From JBCCIM01 sp965263205 (GTDB lineage Bacteria > Bacteroidota > Rhodothermia > Rhodothermales > JAHQVL01), in the NCBI GenBank assembly GCA_965263205.1, contig CBDHHF010000030.1, positions 124,001 through 188,000 on the forward strand: DNA of 64,000 nucleotides, written 5' to 3'. The translations under genes were made by a program, and so were the position numbers. This document shows, piece after piece, positions 30,714-37,716 of the stretch. The notes beneath the pieces are model-generated. The model saw only the letters and a list, made by a program, of their open reading frames with translations. It did not search any database and was not told the DNA's origin. Position 1 is the first letter of the stretch, and each line of letters opens with the position of its first letter.

Positions 30714-31604
30714 CTAGTCTACCTTTTCATCTCCAACAGCGATGAGCTGTTCATTGGGACGAAGCGCTGCGATTTCTACGGCATCAAACTGAAAATCAGA
30801 AACGGTCAGTTTGTGCAAATATTTACTGTCCTTTTTGACCCCGTTGAGGAAAATATACTGCTCAAAAGGAATCAGCACGCCATCGATATCACGAAAGTCA
30901 GCAAAATGAATTGAGCCATAGAATGCTTTGGTACCAGGGGCTTTCAACGGGGTGTCCCTAACGGTAAACTCAGCAAACTCAATCAGCCCTGTTTCCTGGC
31001 TAATCCACACGTGGTACTGATCGCTCCCCTGGTGTGCTTTTGTTTGATTCCACGTGACAAATACCCGGTCGTACGTCACCCCATTTCGTTCTGTCGGCTC
31101 GATGGCCGTGATAATCGGGGCCCGTTTTAAGCGGTCGCCAAATTCAAAGAAGTATTGGAATGCAGCTAAACCGAAACGGATGTTTTTGTCTGCTTTTTCC
31201 ATAAACTGAACTTCATGCTCTGCTTCCTGCTCGTAATATTGCCAGCTTTGTAGACCAGCAATGGTCCCTTCCTTTTTGCCATTCAGAAATTCCACCCGGC
31301 TGTCAAATGTGTTAATGGCGTAGTCCAATACGAGATCGGTCCGCGTGTTTGGCCAGACCTTTCCTACCCGGCCAAACAACCCTTTCCAATGGTCTTCTGC
31401 GACAACCCGGTAAGTGGTATAGTTGTGTAGATTGTCGAAACCTTGCGCTTGCCAGGCTTTTTCCAGCAGCGCTTTCCCGGCAGCTACCTGGGCTTCTTGC
31501 AATCCTTCTTTCTTTATTGATTTGGTTTGGAGATCGACCATTTTGCAGCCCGAGAGCATACCGAAGGCCAGCATAAAAAGTGTAAAACGGAAGATGTTCA
31601 TCAT
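30714..31604 (-). CDS. Uncharacterised lipoprotein under a TetR-type operator
   Basis: About 295 aa. The start is ATG 31604 or the adjacent ATG 31601. The signal peptide ends with lipobox MLSGC, so the protein is lipid-anchored. The mature part has a helical start (LQEAQVAAGKALLEKAWQAQG) followed by a long beta-rich region with strands such as SWQYYEQEAEHEVQFM, YHVWISQETGLIEFAEF and IHFADFRDIDGVLIPFEQYIF. This looks like a LolA/LolB or outer-membrane lipoprotein-sorting type fold, but I see no diagnostic motif. A 16-bp perfect palindrome 14 bp before the start is almost certainly an operator for the TetR regulator encoded next. Role unknown; envelope response to a hydrophobic ligand is plausible. 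Confidence 0.72.
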   Translation of the reverse strand: MMNIFRFTLFMLAFGMLSGCKMVDLQTKSIKKEGLQEAQVAAGKALLEKAWQAQGFDNLHNYTTYRVVAEDHWKGLFGRVGKVWPNTRTDLVLDYAINTFDSRVEFLNGKKEGTIAGLQSWQYYEQEAEHEVQFMEKADKNIRFGLAAFQYFFEFGDRLKRAPIITAIEPTERNGVTYDRVFVTWNQTKAHQGSDQYHVWISQETGLIEFAEFTVRDTPLKAPGTKAFYGSIHFADFRDIDGVLIPFEQYIFLNGVKKDSKYLHKLTVSDFQFDAVEIAALRPNEQLIAVGDEKVD

Positions 31605-31617
31605 GTTGTTTCCAGGT

Positions 31618-31633
31618 TAGACCAATTGGTCTA
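31618..31633. promoter_or_regulatory. TetR-type operator, copy 1 (perfect palindrome)
   Basis: TAGACCAATTGGTCTA is a perfect 16-bp palindrome lying 14 bp upstream of the lipoprotein start (31604) and just after the TetR stop. The same sequence with two changes occurs at 32237-32252, before the TetR gene. The TAGACC half is typical for LmrA/YxaF-like TetR proteins. Confidence 0.75.
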
Positions 31634-31651
31634 TTTGAGTGCAAAAAAAAT

Positions 31652-32233
31652 CTACGAAGACATAAATGCGAGCAGTGTGTCGATCATTTGCCGCATGGGT
31701 GCCGCGTCGCGTTTCATTTTGACGCGGCCATGGGCGCCATTAATGGCCGTATGCAGTACAGCCGCAAGTTCTTCAGCGGATCGCGAGCTTATGATCTCGC
31801 CGTTCTGCTGGCCCTGTGCAATACAAGCAGTGACCAGTGTCAACCATTGCTCAAACTGTGCGTCCAGTGCTTTGGCAACCAGATCACTTTGTCCGGCAAG
31901 TTCAAACGACAGGTTGTAAACCAAACAGCCTTTCACGCAGGATTCGTGCTCGGAAATAGAGACCAGGTGATAATAGAAGCTCCGCAGCCGTTCAACGGCC
32001 GGCCGGGTCTCATCAGAGAAGGTCTCCCGCATAAACGCAGTAAGCTGGTCGCCATAATAGGCGATTACCTCCAGTGCATAGGCTTCCTTGGTAGGGAAGA
32101 AATTGTAAAACGAGCCTTTTGAGATGCCACAATGATCGAGGATATCGTTTACACCTGTATTGTGGTATCCGTTAGCCCGAAACACCTCTTCGCCGCCGGC
32201 AATGATATCTGCTTTGTTATGCTTTACGTTCAT
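31652..32233 (-). CDS. TetR-family transcriptional repressor (LmrA/YxaF-like)
   Basis: 193 aa from the ATG at 32233; an in-frame extension to 32296 runs across the operator and is rejected. The N-terminal TetR domain is clear (ADIIAGGEEVFRANGYHNTG, VNDILDHCGISKGSFYNFFPTKEAY). The ligand-binding C-terminal part (ESCVKGCLVYNLSFELAG, then FEQWLTLVTACIAQGQQNGEI) is of the LmrA/YxaF type. Operators with the same core precede this gene and the lipoprotein downstream, which implies autorepression and control of the lipoprotein. The SDR gene lies upstream in the same direction, so read-through from it is possible. Ligand unknown; a hydrophobic or flavonoid-like small molecule would be usual for the subfamily. 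Confidence 0.9.
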   Translation of the reverse strand: MNVKHNKADIIAGGEEVFRANGYHNTGVNDILDHCGISKGSFYNFFPTKEAYALEVIAYYGDQLTAFMRETFSDETRPAVERLRSFYYHLVSISEHESCVKGCLVYNLSFELAGQSDLVAKALDAQFEQWLTLVTACIAQGQQNGEIISSRSAEELAAVLHTAINGAHGRVKMKRDAAPMRQMIDTLLAFMSS

Positions 32234-32236
32234 GAA

Positions 32237-32252
32237 TAGACTGATTGGTCTA
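32237..32252. promoter_or_regulatory. TetR-type operator, copy 2
   Basis: TAGACTGATTGGTCTA begins 4 bp upstream of the TetR start codon at 32233. It matches the perfect palindrome at 31618-31633 in 14 of 16 bases, with the two differences at the inner left half. Its position would block transcription or early translation of the regulator, consistent with autorepression. Confidence 0.72.
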
Positions 32253-32302
32253 GTTGAATATGCGCATACCAACAGCGAGTTCCCAACGGCTGGCACAAGG
32301 CA

Positions 32303-33073
32303 CTACATGATCATATATCCGCCGTCAGCAAGGTAGACACCGCCCGAGCAATAACTGGATGCGTCTGAAGCCAAAAAGAGGGCGAGACCAACCATTTCTT
32401 CGGGTTGTGCAATGCGTCCAAGCGGAAGTTGGTTGTTGATGTGCGCCATCATTTTTTCGTTCTGCCAAAGCGCGGCGCTAAACTTGGTTTTGACCAATCC
32501 CGGGCAGATGGTGTTCACCCGAATGCCATCTGGACCCCATTCTTTGGCCATTACTTGCGTCATAGCAGTGAGCGCGGCTTTGCTAATGCTGTAGAGGCCC
32601 AGGCCCTGATCAGGTTTGATCCCTTCGACTGAGCTGATATTTATGACGCTACCACCAGGGCTGGCCTTGAGAAGGGGATAGGCAGCTTTGCCAAGCAGGA
32701 AGGGGCCTTTGACATTGACGTTCATGATTTTGTCAAACACCTGGCCATCTGCCTCCTGGATGGGCCCGTACACAGGATTGGTTGCTGCGTTGTTGATGAG
32801 GATATCTAGCCGGCCGTGCGCCTCTGTTATTGTTTTGATCGCTGCGTCGATGTCATCGGGTTTGCCCATGTGACAGGCGATTCCTGTGGCTTTTAGTCCC
32901 TCTTTTTGTAGTACTTCAACCGCTTCATCTACAGATTCACGGCGCCGGCTGCTGATCACAACGTGCGCGCCAAATTGCGCCAGTCCCCGCGCAATAGCAA
33001 GGCCAATTCCTTTACTGGCACCCGTTATAAAAGCAACGCGATTGTGTAGTTCGAACTGGTTGAGGAGATTCAT
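32303..33073 (-). CDS. Short-chain dehydrogenase/reductase (DHRS4-like)
   Basis: 256 aa from the ATG at 33073 (a TTG at 33082 is the alternative). Classical SDR motifs: TGASKGIG for the cofactor (about residues 17-24), SSRRRES consistent with NADP preference, NNAATNP, ISSVEG with the catalytic Ser, and YSISKAA with Tyr and Lys, followed by PGLVKTKFS. The ending (FLASDASSYCSGGVYLADGG) is usual for the family. It may reduce a ketone or oxidise a hydroxyacyl compound. It is the first gene of a minus-strand run with TetR, VOC, ACAD and APH proteins, and a hydroxy/keto step fits that company. Confidence 0.9.
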   Translation of the reverse strand: MNLLNQFELHNRVAFITGASKGIGLAIARGLAQFGAHVVISSRRRESVDEAVEVLQKEGLKATGIACHMGKPDDIDAAIKTITEAHGRLDILINNAATNPVYGPIQEADGQVFDKIMNVNVKGPFLLGKAAYPLLKASPGGSVINISSVEGIKPDQGLGLYSISKAALTAMTQVMAKEWGPDGIRVNTICPGLVKTKFSAALWQNEKMMAHINNQLPLGRIAQPEEMVGLALFLASDASSYCSGGVYLADGGYMIM

Positions 33074-33228
33074 CTTTTCCAAGAGCTGATGGAGGCGGAC
33101 CGTTGCGAGGCTAACGATTTAAAGCGCACGCCGGTACATCCGATATCGAATAGAGAATATCCAGTCTTTCTGGAAACGGTGCAACTCGATTCCTGCATTC
33201 AATTCCTGCATTCATTCTCTTGTCGCTC

Positions 33229-34107
33229 ATGGCCGCCTTTGCTGTACAAGCCCCTTTTTCTGAAACGTTGTATCAATATTGTGGCGCGATCGCTGCGCGC
33301 ATCGAAACGGGTAATCTGAAGTTGCCGGTATTGCCGCTGGCGATACAGAAAATCATGGAGATGAACAGCAATCCTGAATTTGATGTGCAGGAATTGTCAG
33401 ATTTGATTCACCAGGACCAGACGCTTGCCGGCCACGTGTTACGCGTGTGCAACTCCTCTATTTATGCGGGGACGTATAAAATCAACTCTCTGCGGCAGGC
33501 AATTTCCCGGCTGGGTGGACATGCCATGGTAAAAATTGCTGTTTCGGTAACGATGCAGGGTGAGATTTTTCAGGTGGTCAAGTTTCGGGATGAAATTCGC
33601 GAAATCTGGCGGCATGCATTTGCAAGCGGGTTGTATGCTCAGGAAATAGCTGTTTTGCGGAAAGCGCCCAACCCGGAGATGTACATGTGTGGCCTACTGC
33701 ATCAGGTGGGTAAACCTGTGCTATTGCAGACGCTGGTTTCGTTAGCCAGAGAAATGGATGGCAAATTGAACGAGCAAGAAGTGGCAGAAATCCTTTCGCG
33801 ATATCATACGCGGGTAGGCACCTTGCTTGCTACGACGTGGAAGTTGCCGGCAACCATCGTAGAAGCCTGTCGCCTGTATCGCAAACCTGCAGTTGCTGAT
33901 GAAGCAGATACACATGAAGAGACGGCTACAGCAGTGTACACAACGTACCTGGCTTCTTGCCTGGCGGATTCCCTAATCGACGATAACGTGTCGCCGGTTT
34001 TGGAGCCGGCTGTCCTCGAGCGCCTGGGGTTAACGGCTGAGCACATGGAAACGCTTCATGCACGCGAAGACGAAATCAAAGCCATGATGGGCGCAATTGC
34101 TGTTTGA
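33229..34107 (+). CDS. HDOD-domain signalling protein
   Basis: 292 aa from ATG 33229 (an upstream TTG at 33220 would add three residues). The HDOD core is seen in LPVLPLAIQKIMEMNSNPEFDVQELSDLI, LAGHVLRVCNSSIYAG, INSLRQAISRLGGHAM and the degenerate HD-like MYMCGLLHQVGKPVL, with YHTRVGTLLATTWKLP near the end. HDOD proteins lack the phosphohydrolase metal site of true HD-GYP enzymes and work as scaffold or regulatory modules in signalling. No response-regulator domain is fused. Divergent from the SDR gene. Target unknown. Confidence 0.87.
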   Translation: MAAFAVQAPFSETLYQYCGAIAARIETGNLKLPVLPLAIQKIMEMNSNPEFDVQELSDLIHQDQTLAGHVLRVCNSSIYAGTYKINSLRQAISRLGGHAMVKIAVSVTMQGEIFQVVKFRDEIREIWRHAFASGLYAQEIAVLRKAPNPEMYMCGLLHQVGKPVLLQTLVSLAREMDGKLNEQEVAEILSRYHTRVGTLLATTWKLPATIVEACRLYRKPAVADEADTHEETATAVYTTYLASCLADSLIDDNVSPVLEPAVLERLGLTAEHMETLHAREDEIKAMMGAIAV

Positions 34108-34285
34108 TATAACCACGTTAAGCAGACGGTTAATCGTTACGCGTGAAACGGATAAATTTTGCGGCGTGTGCGTATCGGAATGACTGTTTAATGTGGTTAA
34201 TAAGAGGTTTTAGCCCCGTTATTGGCTTTCCTGGTTCAATTTTGCTTACCTTTTTGTATCAAATCAAGCTATAAGCATCTCTTCA

Positions 34286-34321
34286 ACATAGCATTCTACA
34301 TAGCACTTTATATAGCAATTC
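34286..34321 (+). repeat. Three imperfect 12-bp tandem repeats before a small gene
   Basis: ACATAGCATTCT (34286), ACATAGCACTTT (34298) and ATATAGCAATTC (34310) share the core ATAGCA at a strict 12-bp step, 29 bp before the start at 34350. They may be a regulator binding array or slippage remnants. Confidence 0.6.
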
Positions 34322-34349
34322 ACTTCTATTCTGGCGAATTGGTTACATC

Positions 34350-34673
34350 ATGAAAGTATCGCCAATCATATTCAGTACGCTACTCACCGCGCTTATCCTG
34401 TGGTTTTTTGCCATTTTTGAAGTTGGTCCGTTAACGGGCTGTTCGATGGGGATCATGCGTCTGCCCTTTATGCTGGGCATTGTACCACCGGTTACGGGGG
34501 TTTTAAGTCTGCCGACCTACTATGCGCTCACTTTATGTGACAAGTACGGGATCGAAAATCAGCTTGCACAGGCCATGGTGGCGTTGGTGATCCAAATGCC
34601 GCTGGCCTTTGTGATTACCGCACTGGTGACCCCACTGGAAGATGGTCAGTTGTGGGATTGTGTGGTTGGCTAG
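34350..34673 (+). CDS. Small integral membrane protein of unknown function
   Basis: 107 aa. Three hydrophobic stretches suggest three membrane helices: residues 4-22 (IIFSTLLTALILWFFAIF), about 38-60 (MLGIVPPVTGVLSLPTYYAL) and about 75-95 (MVALVIQMPLAFVITALV). Two Gly/Pro-containing loops contain Cys residues (TGCSMG, TLCDKYG). No family is recognised. The ATG follows an A/T-rich leader with 12-bp repeats. The gene stands alone between HDOD and GMC genes. Translation in this frame is plausible given the strong hydrophobic pattern and no competing frame, but this remains a hypothetical gene. Confidence 0.6.
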   Translation: MKVSPIIFSTLLTALILWFFAIFEVGPLTGCSMGIMRLPFMLGIVPPVTGVLSLPTYYALTLCDKYGIENQLAQAMVALVIQMPLAFVITALVTPLEDGQLWDCVVG

Positions 34674-34684
34674 ACCCTCATTCG

Positions 34685-34705
34685 GATTTTCGATTTTCGA
34701 TTTTC
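34685..34705. repeat. Three perfect 7-bp tandem repeats
   Basis: GATTTTC occurs three times without a gap at 34685-34705, between the ends of two convergent genes (34673 and 34713). A polymorphic slippage tract is the simplest explanation; no hairpin terminator is seen in this 39-bp gap. Confidence 0.7.
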
Positions 34706-34712
34706 GGCCTGT

Positions 34713-36254
34713 CTATGCCTTGTCGATGGTATGTTTTAGGTGATCGGAGAGGCGGAGGCTCATGGCGATGATGGTAAGGGTTGGATTCGCAGCGCCGGCG
34801 GTAGGGAACGTCGCTGAGCCGGCGACATAGAGGTTTTTAAGGCCGTGTACCTGGCAATTAGCATCTACTACCCCTTGTTTCGGGTCTGTGTGCATTCTCA
34901 CCGTGCCCATATGATGCCATCCGCCGGCAAGATGCGACGGCCACATGGGATCGTCGGTGAGCAGCCAATCCCTGAGTTGCACGCGCCCAATGCCAAGCCG
35001 GCCGGCTTCCGCGCCAACTGTTTCGTAAAAACTGCGGATCGAGTATTTGTCGAGCTCCGTAAGCTGCCAGTCTAACCTGGTCCGCGGCACCCCGAGGGCG
35101 TCTTTCTCTTCGCTCAAGCTTATGCGCGACAACGGATTCGGGGCTTGTTCGAGTCGGGTATGCATGCCGTATGACCTGAACTGTGAATGATCGATCAGTG
35201 AGGCGTTGCCACTTCTGGCGCGAGCTTCCAGTCCTTCAAACAGCCGTATCGTTTCAGCAGCATCTTCCGGATATCTTTCGATGCTCAGCGGTGAGTCTGC
35301 CACAATCTCACCCGGACGCAGTGAAGCGGTGCAATTCAGACTCTTGAGTTCAGCCTGTTTTTCGGCGGTCAATGACAGCTCTCCGAAAAATTTGGAGATA
35401 AAGAGGTCGACCGTATAAAGTTTTAAGGGTTCAGGGTTTGGGAGGAGCAGGCGGGCCGAATTCACTTCCAGGTGCTCCATGAAATAGCGGCCGACGAGGT
35501 CATTGTCATTCCCCAGGCCGGCTGATGCCTGTGTGTTTGAGGCGAGCAGCAGCCGCGCGTTTTGCATAGCGCCGCAGGCAAGCACATACCGACGCGCCTT
35601 CACCTTATGCGACTTGCCATTTAAATCCCTGATTTCAAGCCCTTCGGCTGAAGTTATAGATTCATTTGCTTCGATATTGCAAACGTTTGCATGGGTATAC
35701 AAATGAATATTGGGCGACGCAACAATAGCTTCCCGGTACTTTTTCCCAAACCGTGTTGGTGGACTCAGTTGCCACATCTTTGTCCAAACCGGCGAGTCTG
35801 TAAAGGGTAACTCGACCAATGACGGATCATCGCGCAGGTAGGGCTCCAGATCAAAGGAGTACTTTGGGAGCTCAACGATTTCTGACGCCCGATTGTAATA
35901 TGGATCGAGATCTTGTAGCGTGATGGGCCAGCCGCTGTGGGGTACCCAGTCGCGTTGCTCAAAATCTTGCGGATCAAACGGTGCCGACCAGCCGGCCCAA
36001 TGCCCAGTCGTGCCGCCAAAGAAATGCAAGCGAGCAGACTGCAAAGGGAAATAGCGTTGGCCCACACTTTCGCCGGCATACAAATCCTGCACATCCGATT
36101 CCACGTTGAAACCGCCGCCTTCCAGTAAGATGACGTTGTAAGCCGTGTTGGCCCATTCGAGGGCCATGCTGATGCCAGCTGCGCCGGCGCCTACGATGCA
36201 AAGATCTCCTTCAATGACGCTATTGTCGTCAAGGGTACGTGCGTCGGTATGCAT
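34713..36254 (-). CDS. GMC-family FAD-dependent oxidoreductase
   Basis: 513 aa. FAD binding is shown by DLCIVGAGAAGISMALEWA near residue 18 and LLEGGGF at the end of the second strand. The HFFGGTTGHWAGW segment holds the flavin loop, and the C-terminal block GGWHHMGTVRMHTDPKQGVV and VAGSATFPTAGAANPTLTIIA is the GMC_oxred_C domain with the active-site His. No signal peptide is present. A gene for a small Tat-signal protein lies 34 bp upstream in the same direction; in gluconate, sorbitol and fructose dehydrogenases such a small subunit carries the GMC subunit across the membrane. So this is probably the catalytic subunit of a periplasmic alcohol or sugar dehydrogenase. Confidence 0.9.
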   Translation of the reverse strand: MHTDARTLDDNSVIEGDLCIVGAGAAGISMALEWANTAYNVILLEGGGFNVESDVQDLYAGESVGQRYFPLQSARLHFFGGTTGHWAGWSAPFDPQDFEQRDWVPHSGWPITLQDLDPYYNRASEIVELPKYSFDLEPYLRDDPSLVELPFTDSPVWTKMWQLSPPTRFGKKYREAIVASPNIHLYTHANVCNIEANESITSAEGLEIRDLNGKSHKVKARRYVLACGAMQNARLLLASNTQASAGLGNDNDLVGRYFMEHLEVNSARLLLPNPEPLKLYTVDLFISKFFGELSLTAEKQAELKSLNCTASLRPGEIVADSPLSIERYPEDAAETIRLFEGLEARARSGNASLIDHSQFRSYGMHTRLEQAPNPLSRISLSEEKDALGVPRTRLDWQLTELDKYSIRSFYETVGAEAGRLGIGRVQLRDWLLTDDPMWPSHLAGGWHHMGTVRMHTDPKQGVVDANCQVHGLKNLYVAGSATFPTAGAANPTLTIIAMSLRLSDHLKHTIDKA

Positions 36255-36288
36255 GAGAGTAGGGGGATTGGATTGAGCCTTATCGAGA

Positions 36289-36678
36289 TTATGCTCTTGT
36301 GAGACTAAAGAGTGCGCACTGCAGGGCTTCTGTTTCTGCCAGGATCCAGCCGTTCAGCCGGCGTGTTTCGCCACGGGTGAAGTCACGCTTGACGCTTCGT
36401 TTTAAAGCCTGCGGCGCAGCATTAGCCTTGACGCTGTCCAGGCGCTGGTCGAGTGCAGAAAGCAACGCATCGGTGTCGTGTTTTGCTGGATTCGCACGCA
36501 GATAAGCTGAGCCTATGGCAGCAACGGCATCTGCGTCGTCGAGCAATTGCAAGAGTTCGGGGTGGGCATAAGCGCGGGGGACAGCAGGGTGGGCAAAAAC
36601 TGCTGGCAAGGGCAGTAAGCCCGTACAACCGGCCAATGCGGAGCTTTTAAGGAACGTTCTGCGCTTCATCGTACTCAT
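36289..36678 (-). CDS. Tat-signal small subunit of GMC dehydrogenase
   Basis: 129 aa from ATG 36678 (or 126 aa from ATG 36669). The N-terminus MKRRTFLKSSALAGCTGLLP is a twin-arginine signal with the RRTFLK motif. The rest is helical and charged (LLQLLDDADAVAAIGSAYLR, RDFTRGETRRLNGWILAETEA), like the gluconate 2-dehydrogenase subunit 3 / sorbitol dehydrogenase small-subunit group. Frame extension to 36771 has no support. The stop lies 34 bp before the GMC start, so one transcript is likely. Predicted role: export carrier and structural partner of the GMC subunit. Confidence 0.8.
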   Translation of the reverse strand: MSTMKRRTFLKSSALAGCTGLLPLPAVFAHPAVPRAYAHPELLQLLDDADAVAAIGSAYLRANPAKHDTDALLSALDQRLDSVKANAAPQALKRSVKRDFTRGETRRLNGWILAETEALQCALFSLTRA

Positions 36679-36854
36679 GGGAGTTAGTATCTTGATGAAT
36701 ATAAATACTTCCCCAAGAAGATGCGATAAACCGTCCGAATCAGGGTTTTGCTCAAATTTGTAAGAGATCACTCATCCGGTAGCGCTGAAAGAGGAGTACA
36801 GTCTAGACCATTCATTTACGAAGTAGTAGCATGCGAAAACCATGGGTAATAAGT

Positions 36855-36870
36855 ACATGTCATTACATGT
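36855..36870. promoter_or_regulatory. GntR operator site A (autoregulatory)
   Basis: ACATGTCATTACATGT, two ACATGT half sites around four bases. It lies 58 bp before the regulator start (36928) and 23 bp before the TAnnTTTG element, overlapping the expected -33 region. The core TGTCATTACATGT is identical to that of site C on its minus strand. Confidence 0.7.
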
Positions 36871-36893
36871 TTTCTATTTACGAATGAGCTCCG

Positions 36894-36922
36894 TACCTTT
36901 GGAGTGATATACAAAACAGGAG
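36894..36922 (+). promoter_or_regulatory. Bacteroidota-type promoter element and ribosome binding site of the GntR gene
   Basis: TACCTTTG at 36894-36901 fits the -7 consensus TAnnTTTG of Bacteroidota. An AGGAG at 36918-36922 sits 5 bp before ATG 36928 and decides that start over the GTG at 36904, which would fall at the expected transcription start. Confidence 0.6.
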
Positions 36923-36927
36923 TGGGT

Positions 36928-37716
36928 ATGCTTGCGTCGGGAAAACCACGGCATGAACAGATTAGTGACTGGATTCGAGAGCGGATTGATGACGGGGTCT
37001 ATGCACCCAATGATCAGTTGCTGTCTGAAAACCAGATATGTGAGCAGTTTGGTGTGAGTCGGATTACGGTGCGGCGTGCGTTGCAAACGCTGGAAAGTGA
37101 GCAGCTGATTTATCGCCGGCAGGGCCTTGGTGCGTTTGTGGCCGACAACCGGGTGTCTCAGGATATGGTGCGGCTCACCAGTTTTGTGGAAGACATGCAA
37201 CAGGCCGGCCTTGCGGCTACTTCCGTGATCATCTCGCATGAACAAGTGATGTGCCCGGATACCATCGCTGAAAAACTCAATATCGCACCGGGTAAGAAAG
37301 TGGTTGTGCTGGAACGGCTGCGCCTTGGTAACGGAGAGCCCATCGCGTTTGACCGTACCTGGTTGCCGGCTTTCTACGGACAACTCCTGGAGGGATCCGA
37401 TCTGGAGAATGAAACAATCTACCGTGTTCTCGAAGAAGACTATGAAATCGAAATCCAGCGTGGACACTACCGGTTGGGTGCAGTAAACGCAGACAGATTT
37501 CTGGCCGAGCAATTACATGTCCGCGAAGGGCTGGCGCTTTTTCTTATCGAACGCACATCCATGACCACCCACGAGAAGCCCGTTTATTTCCAGCGCCGCT
37601 ACTACCGGACAGATAAAGTCTCGTACGAGTTGGAGTTGGTGCGTGATGGGGACAAAGGGAAGAAGCGCAGCATGCCATTGCGCGAGTTTGCGCCCAAGTT
37701 TAATCAGGGTTCGTAA
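36928..37716 (+). CDS. GntR/HutC-family (UTRA) transcriptional regulator of the sulfur module
   Basis: 262 aa. N-terminal winged helix: KPRHEQISDWIRERIDDGVY, LLSENQICEQFGVSRITVRRAL, IYRRQGLGAFVADN (residues 5-75). C-terminal UTRA ligand domain: VVVLERLRLGNGEPIAFDRTWLP, then LFLIERTSMTTHEKPVYFQRRYYR (about 95-240). HutC-type regulators bind palindromes with a GT...AC core, which fits the ACWTGTYATTACAWGT motif found before this gene and before both sulfur operons at 40934 and 42271. Its 3' end overlaps the SulP 3' end by 17 bp in convergent orientation. I infer that it represses the sulfur module and itself until an inducer, perhaps a sulfur compound or its thiol adduct, is bound. Confidence 0.9.
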   Translation: MLASGKPRHEQISDWIRERIDDGVYAPNDQLLSENQICEQFGVSRITVRRALQTLESEQLIYRRQGLGAFVADNRVSQDMVRLTSFVEDMQQAGLAATSVIISHEQVMCPDTIAEKLNIAPGKKVVVLERLRLGNGEPIAFDRTWLPAFYGQLLEGSDLENETIYRVLEEDYEIEIQRGHYRLGAVNADRFLAEQLHVREGLALFLIERTSMTTHEKPVYFQRRYYRTDKVSYELELVRDGDKGKKRSMPLREFAPKFNQGS

